A stretch of 38,160 nucleotides of DNA from Gammaproteobacteria bacterium (lineage in GTDB: Bacteria; Pseudomonadota; Gammaproteobacteria; Pseudomonadales; Azotimanducaceae). The stretch spans positions 1 to 38,160 of the forward strand of contig JABIZD010000155.1 in assembly GCA_018666555.1 (NCBI GenBank). Reading direction: 5' to 3'. Position 1 is the first letter of the stretch, and every line of letters starts with the position of its first letter. Position numbers and translations under genes: made by a program. The notes under the pieces were generated by a model that ran no database searches, was not told the DNA's origin, and saw only the letters and a list, made by a program, of their open reading frames with translations. Shown piece by piece: positions 9,426-17,190 of this stretch.

Positions 9426-9773
9426 ATTACGTTACTCACATTCAGGTTTTCTGGTAAAACATTCAGTCGCTGGCTATAGACCACGTTTGATCGTGATCGT
9501 TCCCAATAGTCTACTGATCAATGGTTCGTTTCTAGCGCTCTGGCGTTCAATGATAAGGGAAGCAGGACAGGCTCTGTTGCTAAGTTGAGGCCATGTGCTT
9601 GAGCTAGTTTGTCGGCTTTTATGCCGGTATAGCTGGATTGGTCGACATTGTCATCTATGTTTACCAGTTTTACCAGTCCAGAGTGCTAGATCGGGCATTT
9701 GTATTGTGGAAATCTGTTGTCCTAGGTAGACTTTGCTTATTGCTGCGCATTGCCTCGATAAGCAGATAAAAGT
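9426..9773. other. Intergenic region between divergent moxR and amt
   Basis: This stretch carries no open frame I can support and no RNA gene. It must hold the promoters of the moxR-bat operon (leftward) and amt (rightward). I found no sigma-54 site with GG-N10-GC spacing, although amt genes are often nitrogen-regulated. The only clear ordered sequence is the repeat array that begins at 9774. Confidence 0.6.
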
Positions 9774-9817
9774 GTCATAAAAGGGTCATAAAAAAGTCAT
9801 AAAAAGGTCATAAAAGG
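9774..9817 (+). repeat. Four 11-bp direct repeats, PHO-box-like, over the amt ribosome binding site
   Basis: Four consecutive units of exactly 11 bp: GTCATAAAAGG (9774), GTCATAAAAAA (9785), GTCATAAAAAG (9796) and GTCATAAAAGG (9807). Every unit contains GTCATAAAA. The last supplies the AAAAGG Shine-Dalgarno sequence of amt, 6-7 nt before its ATG. The known PhoB box consists of TGTCAT half-sites repeated every 11 bp with an A/T-rich spacer, so the array matches its period and most of its sequence. PhoB binding is an inference. The repeats could also be a non-regulatory tandem expansion. Confidence 0.85.
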
Positions 9818-9824
9818 GTTGTTT

Positions 9825-11114
9825 ATGCGTGTATTTTTGTATTCGGTCGGACTGGGTGCTCTATTCTTTTCACATGCTGCTCTGGCGAGTGATGGTGTTG
9901 ATTCGGGTAATACTGCCTGGATACTGACATCAACAGCGCTGGTTCTTTTCATGACGATCCCTGGTTTATCGCTGTTTTATGGTGGCTTGGTCAGGGTGAA
10001 GAATGTCCTTTCTGTACTGATGCAATGCTTTGCCATAACCTGCATGGTGTCCGTAATCTGGCTTGTGTTGGGGTACTCCCTGGCGTTTGCTGACGGCAAT
10101 GCTTTGATCGGTGGCCTGGGCAAAGTATTCATGTCAGGTGTAACCGAAGATTCAGTCAGCAATGGGATTCCTGAAAGTGTATTTGCTATGTTTCAGCTGA
10201 CCTTTGCCATTATCACGCCAGCCTTGATTGTAGGTGGGTTTGCCGAACGTATGCGGTTTTCATCGATGATGGTGTTCTCAGGACTGTGGGTTGTTTTTGT
10301 GTATGCTCCCATTGTCCACTGGGTATGGGGAGGTGGATGGCTTCAAGAACTCGGCTTGCTCGATTTTGCAGGTGGTGTTGTCGTGCATGTTTCCGCGGGT
10401 ACAGCCGCATTGGTCGCCGCCATCGTAATGGGAAAAAGAAACGGATTCCCTGGTTCACCCATGCCACCTCATAATATGACCATGACTATCACCGGCGCTG
10501 GTATGCTGTGGGTAGGCTGGTTTGGTTTTAATGCCGGCAGTGCTCTGGCAGCCAATGGTGATGCCGGTATGGCAATGTTGGCAACGCATATGTCAGCCGC
10601 TGCTGGCGCGCTGGTGTGGTTGAGTTGTGAATGGTATCGGTTCGGCAGGCCAAGCGTTCTCGGTGCTGTCACTGGTATGGTGGCCGGTTTAGGTACGATC
10701 ACGCCTGCTTCAGGGTTTGTTGGCCCTGCTGGAGGACTTGTAATTGGTATGCTGGCAGGTGTTGTCTGTTTTAATGCAACGGTGTTCCTCAAGCAGCGAT
10801 TGCAGATTGATGACTCATTGGATGTTTTTCCTGTTCATGGCGTCGGTGGTGCTTTAGGAACTATTTTGGCTGCAGTGTTTGCAAGTGCTGGTCTCGGAAT
10901 TTTCAGTGGCCAGGGTTATGCCGAAGGCATGGCCATGAGCTCCCAGTTACAGGTGCAGGTCATTGGTGTAGTCTCCTGCCTGGTATATACTGCCCTGGTA
11001 TCTTATATCCTGCTCAAATTAGTTGATTACCTGCTTGGTTTACGAGTATCGCAGGATGAAGAAACTGAAGGGTTGGATTTAAACCAGCATAATGAACGCG
11101 GTTATGATCTGTAG
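9825..11114 (+). CDS. amtB: Ammonium transporter (Amt/MEP/Rh family)
   Basis: Inner-membrane ammonium channel with a cleavable signal peptide (residues 1-21, ending AALA) and about 11 TM helices. The twin pore histidines are H188 (VVVHVSAGT) and H338 (FPVHGVGG). The C-terminal tail ends LNQHNERGYDL, the conserved tail through which PII proteins (GlnK) gate the channel. No glnK is adjacent, so a PII protein elsewhere is expected. An upstream in-frame TTG (9819) is only 1 nt from the GGG and so is less likely than the ATG at 9825, which is 6 nt from AAAAGGG. With the ATG the protein has 429 residues. Confidence 0.96.
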   Translation: MRVFLYSVGLGALFFSHAALASDGVDSGNTAWILTSTALVLFMTIPGLSLFYGGLVRVKNVLSVLMQCFAITCMVSVIWLVLGYSLAFADGNALIGGLGKVFMSGVTEDSVSNGIPESVFAMFQLTFAIITPALIVGGFAERMRFSSMMVFSGLWVVFVYAPIVHWVWGGGWLQELGLLDFAGGVVVHVSAGTAALVAAIVMGKRNGFPGSPMPPHNMTMTITGAGMLWVGWFGFNAGSALAANGDAGMAMLATHMSAAAGALVWLSCEWYRFGRPSVLGAVTGMVAGLGTITPASGFVGPAGGLVIGMLAGVVCFNATVFLKQRLQIDDSLDVFPVHGVGGALGTILAAVFASAGLGIFSGQGYAEGMAMSSQLQVQVIGVVSCLVYTALVSYILLKLVDYLLGLRVSQDEETEGLDLNQHNERGYDL

Positions 11115-11228
11115 TCAGCTATAGCTGCGGGCAAATCCTGCATCTCAGCAACCATCAGCTTCGGGCAAGGCGGGTATTGCACGAGTACACCTTAAAACCT
11201 ACCCTGCTGGCGGCTTTGAGGGCAGCGA

Positions 11229-12182
11229 TTATCGTCTGGAGGCCGCCTGCTCGACTAAAGATTTAATCAATTCATCAAAGTCCAGGCCAAAGCCCCTGGC
11301 ACCATCCGGATATAGGCTGGTTGGTGTCATGCCCGGCAGGGTATTCACCTCCAGTAGAAAACAGCTGTTGTCCTCATCGAGTAGAAAGTCGGCTCTTGAC
11401 AGGTCTCTACAGCCCAGGCAGAGATGAGCATTGATGGCGATATCTTGCAAGGCTTTGGCAACATCAGTGGGTAGCTCTGCTGGCATTAAATGTTCTGATA
11501 AACCGGCCGTGTAGCGATGTTCAAAGTCATACCAGCTATTCTCGGGTGTTGTTATCTCGATAACCGGGAATGCGTCGATTTGCTGGCCATACTGGAGGAT
11601 CCCAACGGTCATCTCCCGGCCGTTGATCCGTTTCTCTATCAATAGCTGATCATCATATTCAAATGCCATACTGACAGCGCTTCTCAGGCCGTTTGCATCG
11701 TTGACGCGGGTGATGCCCAAAGCACTTCCCTGGCGTGCTGGTTTAACCACGACATTATGGCCTAGCGAAGCAATCACCTCATCGACAGTCCGGTTAATCC
11801 CATTGGAACTGTTTGCAGTAACATGGTCTACCAGAGGGAGGTTAGCTTCCCGGAAAAGGCCTTTAGCGGCAATTTTGTCCATCGCCAGAGCGCTGGCCTG
11901 TACACCTGAACCAATATAAGCCAACTGCATTATTTCCAGGAGACCCTGGATGGTACCGTCCTCTCCTGGTGGGCCATGCAGCACCGGGAAAACCACGTCT
12001 GGTTGGAATTCGGATAGCTGATTGATTAGTGAGCCATCCAGCTCGAAGTTTTGCACCTGGCTGTAATGGCCTGCCAGCGCAGCAAAAACAGCCGCCGCAC
12101 TGGTTCGCGATACGCTGGCTTCATTTGAATCTCCGCCACTGATAAGGGCGATACGCAGATCGGTTGTAGAACGCTGATTCAC
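11229..12182 (-). CDS. ddl: D-alanine--D-alanine ligase
   Basis: ATP-grasp enzyme that joins two D-alanines for peptidoglycan precursor synthesis in the cytoplasm. Visible features are an N-terminal ISGGDSNEASVS loop (usually GGxSxEReVS), the HGPPGEDGTIQG substrate loop, the ATP-grasp strand VVKPARQGSALGI, and the metal/ATP end LLEVNTLPGMT. At 317 residues it is close to the DdlB size. The start is GTG 12182, whose GTGA overlaps the stop of the upstream SMP-30 gene. It lies outside a mur/fts cluster, which suggests a second Ddl or a relocated sole copy. Confidence 0.95.
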   Translation of the reverse strand: MNQRSTTDLRIALISGGDSNEASVSRTSAAAVFAALAGHYSQVQNFELDGSLINQLSEFQPDVVFPVLHGPPGEDGTIQGLLEIMQLAYIGSGVQASALAMDKIAAKGLFREANLPLVDHVTANSSNGINRTVDEVIASLGHNVVVKPARQGSALGITRVNDANGLRSAVSMAFEYDDQLLIEKRINGREMTVGILQYGQQIDAFPVIEITTPENSWYDFEHRYTAGLSEHLMPAELPTDVAKALQDIAINAHLCLGCRDLSRADFLLDEDNSCFLLEVNTLPGMTPTSLYPDGARGFGLDFDELIKSLVEQAASRR

Positions 12183-13018
12183 GGCCTGCCTGCTCCAGCA
12201 ACGGCAACATCGACGAATTCGATTTTTCCATCGCGATTAGCTTTGCAAGCATCAGGCATTGAACTACCGGCAGTACAGATAAACAGGCGCTTTTTATCTT
12301 CCCCTCCGAGCATACAGGCATAAGCCTGGTTTTCTACTTTGATACGGTCAGTAATCGTTCCGCCCTCTGTCAGCCGAATGCATTCATTACTCACCGGCGA
12401 GGCGACCCAAATGCCCATGTCTTCATCCAGACAGATTCCGTCCGGGATGGCACCCTCCATTTTTGCCCATAATCGACGGTTCGATAAAGTCCCGTCCTGG
12501 TTTATATCGAATGCGGTCAGTCTAGCTGCCATGCTTTCAGCAATGATCAGGGTTTTACCATCTGGGGTGATGACGGTGCCATTGGGAAATCGTAGGTCAT
12601 CAGCGACCACGGTTGTGGCCCCGGTCGGGGCAACCATGATGAGTTCAGCCGGCTCAGGGCTTGCACCGGCTGTGAGATCAAAGCCGAAATTACCGACATA
12701 GCAGCGACCTTCGGCATCTATGACCATGTCATTGCAATGATAGCTGGCCAGGGAGTGAAGATCAGCGTATTCACTTAGCTCACCGGCATTGTCAACCAGT
12801 AGTTTTCTATCTAGCATGGACACAACGACCATACGCTGGTCGGGTAGCCAGCCCAAACCCGAGGGTTGCTGGCTGACTCTTGCCATCACCTGGTGGTCTC
12901 CATTGATAGCCACTTTAATGACCTCGTGGGCATGCATGTCAGAAAACCATAGGTGGCTATCGTGCCACCGGGGACCTTCACCGAAACAGAGGCCGTCCAG
13001 CAAAATTGATGTGTCCAT
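12179..13018 (-). CDS. SMP-30/gluconolactonase-type beta-propeller hydrolase
   Basis: 279 residues with the SMP-30/LRE family pattern. The metal-ligand Glu is in FGEGPRW, Asn residues are in CNDMVID and FPNGTV, and the Asp is in PDGICLDEDMGIWVAS. These belong to a six-bladed calcium-dependent propeller that hydrolyses lactones such as gluconolactone; the real substrate cannot be read from sequence. No signal peptide is seen, so it is probably cytoplasmic. The ATG at 13018 has GGAG at 7 nt. Its stop overlaps the ddl start (12179-12182), so the two are probably co-translated although no metabolic link is obvious. Confidence 0.9.
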   Translation of the reverse strand: MDTSILLDGLCFGEGPRWHDSHLWFSDMHAHEVIKVAINGDHQVMARVSQQPSGLGWLPDQRMVVVSMLDRKLLVDNAGELSEYADLHSLASYHCNDMVIDAEGRCYVGNFGFDLTAGASPEPAELIMVAPTGATTVVADDLRFPNGTVITPDGKTLIIAESMAARLTAFDINQDGTLSNRRLWAKMEGAIPDGICLDEDMGIWVASPVSNECIRLTEGGTITDRIKVENQAYACMLGGEDKKRLFICTAGSSMPDACKANRDGKIEFVDVAVAGAGRP

Positions 13019-13156
13019 GGTGAGTCTCCAGTGTTTCAGCCATTTTAGCAGGAAATAAGCGGTTGGGTGGTGATCTGTGTTGACATTGCTTACCGAGGAT
13101 TGATTCCTGCCACCTTAACAAACGCGTCGGTTTTGCGGGCGCAGACCGGCTTGCAC

Positions 13157-13402
13157 CTAGACACTAGGCCGTAGCAGAAAAGACCTCAGCTGGTCGAGGG
13201 TAAACGGCCACGCCAGTTCGGTTGTGGACTGATCTGTGGATATTACAGGTATGCGTACACCATAACGCTCGATGAGATCATCGGAGTTGGCTATTTCAAC
13301 TTCTGTAAGGCTAATCTGGAAGTGCAACTGCAGGGTTTGAATTTGAGCCAGGGCCAGCTCGCAGAGATGGCAGCCTGAGGTGGTGTAGAGATTCACTTTC
13401 AT
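13157..13402 (-). CDS. Glutaredoxin-like DUF836 protein
   Basis: 81-residue thioredoxin-fold protein of the small glutaredoxin-like (DUF836) family. It has an N-terminal CHLC redox motif (SGCHLCELA) and the cis-proline loop YGVRIPVIS. The frame can be extended to a TTG at 13417, but the ATG at 13402 makes an exact ATGA overlap with the tatD stop (13399-13402) and gives a normal N-terminus (MKVNLYTT). Its role is probably thiol-disulfide exchange or iron-sulfur metabolism; the specific partner is unknown. Confidence 0.87.
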   Translation of the reverse strand: MKVNLYTTSGCHLCELALAQIQTLQLHFQISLTEVEIANSDDLIERYGVRIPVISTDQSTTELAWPFTLDQLRSFLLRPSV

Positions 13403-14181
13403 GGCAGGTTGAAACAAGTCCTGGCATTCCGGCTGGTCTGGTTGGCAAGCTGCTCAAAAGAGGTGTTCAGTAGCATGGCAACGAACCTGCATATTTCTGG
13501 CAGGTGAGCGGGTTCACAGCGTCGATTTTTTGGTTTTTCTTTCAGGCTCCGTGGGATCAGGTAGGGGGCATCGGTTTCCAGCAATAAACGGTCTGCAGGA
13601 ATTAATTCAATGAGGTCGTGGAGATGTTGGCCTCGTCTTTCGTCACAGACCCAGCCAGTAATACCAATGTAACAGTCCATGTCCAGATAAGTCTGCAGGG
13701 CTGTTCTATCACCGGTGAAGCAATGGACGACAACGGAGTCGAGCTTGTCTCGATAGGATCTCAAAATAGGCGCAAAATCTTTAAAGGCATCTCGCTCGTG
13801 CAGAAAAAGTGGCAGATTCATTTCGATAGCTAACTGTAATTGCGCTTCGAAGGCATCGCGTTGTCTATCCCTCGGGCAGAAATCCCGAAAATAATCCAGG
13901 CCGGTTTCGCCAATTGCTCTGACCTTGCTATCTTCAGCCAGCGATTTGAGCTGCTCAAGTACCTGTTCAGAACACTCAGCTGCATGATGAGGATGAATGC
14001 CGACAGTGGAGAACAGGTGGTCCTGGCTACGGGCTAATTGCAAGGCATCAACACTACTGTCGATGGATGCACCGGTAATGATTAGAGACTCTACCGTCGC
14101 CTGGTGCGCTCGATCGATAACCTCCTTTAAGTCGTCTGCAAAAGATTCATGGGTCAGGTTGGCACCGATATCTATCAGCAT
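13399..14181 (-). CDS. tatD: TatD-family metal-dependent DNase
   Basis: 260 residues, close to E. coli TatD throughout, including the IGITGWVCDERRG block. Metal ligands are visible: an N-terminal DIGAN that replaces the DxHxH of other amidohydrolases as in true TatD, the Glu in AIGETGLDY, His in FLHERDA, His in VVHCFTG, and the Asp in LETDAPYL. TatD is a 3'-5' exonuclease linked to repair of oxidative damage and DNA turnover. The ATG at 14181 lies 6 bp after the lytic transglycosylase stop, and the gene overlaps the downstream DUF836 gene. Confidence 0.95.
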   Translation of the reverse strand: MLIDIGANLTHESFADDLKEVIDRAHQATVESLIITGASIDSSVDALQLARSQDHLFSTVGIHPHHAAECSEQVLEQLKSLAEDSKVRAIGETGLDYFRDFCPRDRQRDAFEAQLQLAIEMNLPLFLHERDAFKDFAPILRSYRDKLDSVVVHCFTGDRTALQTYLDMDCYIGITGWVCDERRGQHLHDLIELIPADRLLLETDAPYLIPRSLKEKPKNRRCEPAHLPEICRFVAMLLNTSFEQLANQTSRNARTCFNLP

Positions 14182-14187
14182 GGAATG

Positions 14188-16335
14188 CTACAGTTGGCCA
14201 CTACTTGAGACTGCCTCTGACTCAGGCGTAGCAGAAAGACTGACAGACCAGTCAGGGCTAAAATGGGCGCGTTCCGAGGGTGTAATCATGGCTTGCTTTT
14301 GTCCTAGTCTGTCGGCGTAGATAGAGGCGTAAACCAGCGTTGTTTGAACATAATCACGAGTTTCCCGATAAGGTATGGATTCAATCCAGACATCGACTGG
14401 TAGTGCTCTATTCAGCCACTTGGAGACTCTAGTGGGTCCGGCATTGTAGGCCGCCAGGGCGATGACGCGATTATGGTCAAATCGGCGGATGAGGCGACCC
14501 AGATACCATGAGCCCAGGCGAATGTTAATAACTGGATCTGTCAGGTCCAGGCCTTTTTCAAACATGATCCCTAAATTCTTGGCGGCAAGCTTACCTGTTT
14601 CTGGCATCAACTGCATTAAACCCTGGGCTCCGACAGGAGAGCGTGCCTGTGGCCAGAAGGCGCTTTCCTTTCTGGCTACGGCCAGGCTCAGCGATAATGG
14701 GATGCCGGATAATAAGGCATTAGATGAAAAATGCTCAGGATAAGCCAGGGGAAAGCGACCCTCGACTTCGTTCCACGCTCGAGCCTGTGCATAGGCTCGA
14801 ATGGCCATATCATGCCAGTGCCAGCTTCGGGCAATAATAGCGGTTACCTGATGTTCGCGAGTCGAGAAATCTCGAGTCAGGTGAAACCATTCTCTACGCG
14901 CCTGGATAGTCTCTCCCAAAGCAATAAGTTCTCTAATTCGGCCAGTAGCCGGTGTCGCCAACAGGTTCTCGACGCTGTCTGAACTAACTGGTTGCATTTG
15001 TGCCTGTAGTTGTTGTGGCTTGTTGAGTCTGGCTGCCGCTAAATAGCCGTAAAAATCTCGTTGCAGAGACAATGCATTCAGGATGGATCTGGCTGCAGCC
15101 TGTTCGGCAGGCTCATTGTTGCTAAGCAGGCTAACAGCGCGCCAATACTGCCATACGGGTTTGCGTTTGCTTTCCTTTGGAAGCAGGTTTAGCAGGATCA
15201 GTGTTGCACTCCAGTCCTGCTGCTGAATAGAAAACCTGGCACGAGCTTCAATGAGTTTTGGATAGTCTCGTAACTCTAGTGGAAACTGGTCCAGAGAGTC
15301 AGTCATTTTACCGCTATGAGCTAGATAAAGGCCGACTTGGGCATACAATTCAGCCAGTAGTGCTTGCGGTAAACGGTCTTGCTGCCGATAGGTATCTAAC
15401 GCTTTAAACGCAGTTTCCGGCTTGATTTTGGCGAGTTTAGTCAGGCTTGCCGAGAGGATTTTTTGCTGTTTTGGGTCACGGAAGTCGTGTTGTGAATGTT
15501 TGTTGAGGCGGCCTGGATTTCGGTAGAGTTCATGTAACTGTTGCGCTTTACGCGCAGTCTTCGGCTTGAGATAACGCACCAGGTATCGGGCTAGCTGGTT
15601 TTCACCGGCTATTACTGCCAGTTCGAATCGTTGCCAGGCGAGTTGCTGGTTTATCCCGCCTGCCTTGCGCAGACGATGAAATACTGGGTCGCATTGCTCC
15701 GGCATGGAGGTTTGGTTCAGCCACAGGAGCCGGGCAAGTTCATTTGCCTGCTGTTGCTGGCCACTTTGCCACACTGCATCGGCGTGGTAACAGCGTTGCT
15801 CCTTGGTTGCTGACTCTTTCCGATACAAAGCCAGGAAGTCTTGCCAGCGGTTTCTCTGCATGCGCTGGTTCAAATATTGATTGCGTAATTGTTCACCGAT
15901 CGGTGAGTCGATGTGTGTATTAATAAACTGCTGAATAGTATCGGGTTGAACTCGTCTTAGCCGGGCCCTGAGCTGTTCCAGCTCGATATAGGGTAGCAGG
16001 GGATAACCGAGTAACGCTGTTTTCAGCTGTTCGGCTTTTCTTCGGCTGCCCATGCGGATAGCACTGATAGCTTGCTGGTAGAGTCCTCTTTGTTTGTATA
16101 GCAAGGAGTCATCTCGTGGGTCTATGCTGTTAATCATTTGTTGAGGGTTAAGCGAGACTGGATTGCTGGACGCCGGTACCATGGCGCTTGCAGTCGTGCT
16201 GGGAGGTAACGCTTCATCGGTGGTAGCCGCTGCCTGGCCAGCGTCAACCAGCGTTAGACAACTACTGGCGATAAAAATGCAGAGGCCACTCAAACCTTTA
16301 GAGTCAGCGGACAAGCAGAGTATTCGAATACGCAT
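14188..16335 (-). CDS. slt: Soluble lytic murein transglycosylase (Slt70-like)
   Basis: Periplasmic enzyme that cleaves the MurNAc-GlcNAc bond to give 1,6-anhydro ends. The 715-residue protein is longer than E. coli Slt70 (about 645). It has a signal peptide (about residues 1-37), a linker rich in Ala, Ser, Thr and Pro, a long alpha-superhelical domain, and a C-terminal GEWL/SLT domain. The catalytic acid is E557 in VARKESAF, followed by GAQGLMQLMPETG and later AAYNAGPTRVSKWL. The start is ATG 16335 with no strong Shine-Dalgarno. The tatD and DUF836 genes follow so closely that an operon is likely. Confidence 0.95.
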   Translation of the reverse strand: MRIRILCLSADSKGLSGLCIFIASSCLTLVDAGQAAATTDEALPPSTTASAMVPASSNPVSLNPQQMINSIDPRDDSLLYKQRGLYQQAISAIRMGSRRKAEQLKTALLGYPLLPYIELEQLRARLRRVQPDTIQQFINTHIDSPIGEQLRNQYLNQRMQRNRWQDFLALYRKESATKEQRCYHADAVWQSGQQQQANELARLLWLNQTSMPEQCDPVFHRLRKAGGINQQLAWQRFELAVIAGENQLARYLVRYLKPKTARKAQQLHELYRNPGRLNKHSQHDFRDPKQQKILSASLTKLAKIKPETAFKALDTYRQQDRLPQALLAELYAQVGLYLAHSGKMTDSLDQFPLELRDYPKLIEARARFSIQQQDWSATLILLNLLPKESKRKPVWQYWRAVSLLSNNEPAEQAAARSILNALSLQRDFYGYLAAARLNKPQQLQAQMQPVSSDSVENLLATPATGRIRELIALGETIQARREWFHLTRDFSTREHQVTAIIARSWHWHDMAIRAYAQARAWNEVEGRFPLAYPEHFSSNALLSGIPLSLSLAVARKESAFWPQARSPVGAQGLMQLMPETGKLAAKNLGIMFEKGLDLTDPVINIRLGSWYLGRLIRRFDHNRVIALAAYNAGPTRVSKWLNRALPVDVWIESIPYRETRDYVQTTLVYASIYADRLGQKQAMITPSERAHFSPDWSVSLSATPESEAVSSSGQL

Positions 16336-16369
16336 TTGAGCGATGTTATACCAGGTTTAGTTCTGTCGG

Positions 16370-16807
16370 TTAGTTACCAACACGAACAGCCAGGACATCG
16401 CAAGGAGATCCATGCAGTACGCCGTTGGCAGTTGAACCCAGCAGCAGGGCCAGGCCATGTCGACCATGACTGCCTACCACGATCAGGTCGGCCTCGAGCT
16501 CTGTAGCCAGCGAGTGAATTTCAGTTTCAGGTCTACCAAAAACGAGATGTTGGTTTTCTTGTGGAATACTCAGGCTGGAGGCAAACTCCCGCAGTTGACT
16601 CTTGGCTGTCTCCTGGATTTGATCCTGGATTGTCGACAGGTCCATCGGCACATCACCGCCATAGGCTAAGCTCAGGGGCTCGATGACGTGGGTACAACTG
16701 AGCTTGCAATTAAACACGGTTCGTAAAGCGCAGGCTTTTTTGGCAACATCCCGAGCATCCTCGGTGAGATCGACCGCTATCAGAATATGGTTAAATGGGC
16801 TTTCCAT
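16370..16807 (-). CDS. Universal stress protein, UspA family
   Basis: With the ATG at 16807 the protein is 145 residues, the normal single-domain length. AAGG lies 8 nt upstream, so this start is preferred over the longer frame from 16873. The N-terminal ILIAVDLTEDA strand and the C-terminal ATP-binding loop GSHGRHG-x5-GST are both present, so it belongs to the nucleotide-binding UspFG-like subgroup. It is cytoplasmic and expected to rise under stress or stasis. A promoter reading TTGTTT - 17 bp - TACATT lies just upstream. Confidence 0.92.
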   Translation of the reverse strand: MESPFNHILIAVDLTEDARDVAKKACALRTVFNCKLSCTHVIEPLSLAYGGDVPMDLSTIQDQIQETAKSQLREFASSLSIPQENQHLVFGRPETEIHSLATELEADLIVVGSHGRHGLALLLGSTANGVLHGSPCDVLAVRVGN

Positions 16808-16844
16808 GCAGTGCACCTTCTGAAAAGTGAGGCTGTTAGGATCA

Positions 16845-16873
16845 AATGTACACAGTAATTTGAGCTTAAACAA
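16845..16873 (-). promoter_or_regulatory. Putative sigma-70 promoter of the usp gene
   Basis: On the minus strand, TTGTTT (complement of 16868-16873), a 17-bp spacer and TACATT (complement of 16845-16850) lie about 38 bp before the usp ATG. The spacing is ideal and each hexamer has two mismatches. Confidence 0.5.
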
Positions 16874-16974
16874 TAGAACATCGAGTGAATGATTAAATCA
16901 GCGCTATATTAATGGATCGAGCTGGCCATAAATAATGGTCGTCGAGCGGGTTAAACACTTGGTCGATACTGTCA

Positions 16975-16991
16975 CTTGAACCGATTTCAAG
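16975..16991. promoter_or_regulatory. Inverted repeat before the 89-bp repeat array
   Basis: Perfect 6-bp arms CTTGAA and TTCAAG around a CCGAT loop, 17 bp upstream of the first mini-ORF ATG. A second, weaker hairpin (GGCCAT/ATGGTC, one G-T pair) lies at 16924-16940. Either could be an operator or an RNA hairpin in the leader; neither has a T-run, so a terminator is unlikely. Confidence 0.4.
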
Positions 16992-17008
16992 CGAATCAGA
17001 TGAAGATT

Positions 17009-17104
17009 ATGATGCCCTATTTTTTGATTGGTCTGGTTGTAATGCTGCTGGTGGATTCGATAATCTTGATTTTACCTGATCAAAAAAGGTGGCTTATATG
17101 GTGA
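17009..17104 (+). CDS. Mini-ORF 1 of tandem array, 31-residue membrane peptide
   Basis: ATG ATG start at 17009/17012 and stop TGA at 17102-17104. It encodes one hydrophobic helix (about residues 5-22) followed by PDQKRW and a short tail. An in-frame ATG at 17000 is also possible, and the Shine-Dalgarno here (GAAG) is weak. Its stop overlaps the start of mini-ORF 2 by 7 bp (ATGGTGA). No database family is recognised. The closest relative I can see is the N-terminus of the 178-residue protein starting at 17187. Confidence 0.5.
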   Translation: MMPYFLIGLVVMLLVDSIILILPDQKRWLIW

Positions 17105-17190
17105 CAAATTTTTTGCTCGGCCTGGTTGTAATGTTGCTGGTGGATTCGATAATTTTGATTTTACCTGATCAAGAAAGGTGGCCTATATGA
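17098..17190 (+). CDS. Mini-ORF 2 of tandem array, 30-residue membrane peptide
   Basis: ATG at 17098 with AAAGGTGG 5 nt upstream, the best ribosome binding site of the array's region, and stop TGA at 17188-17190 overlapping the next ATG as ATGA. The peptide agrees with mini-ORF 1 at about 23 of 30 positions: a single TM helix containing LVVMLLVDSIILIL, then PDQERW. About half of the nucleotide differences from mini-ORF 1 are silent or conservative and no stop interrupts the frame. That hints at selection on the peptide but does not prove expression. Confidence 0.55.
   Translation: MVTNFLLGLVVMLLVDSIILILPDQERWPI

Noticed and set aside
9701-9760. Possible sigma-54 promoter upstream of amt (GG...GC near TAGGTAGACTTTGC)
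   Set aside because: The GG and GC are separated by 8 bases, not the required 10.
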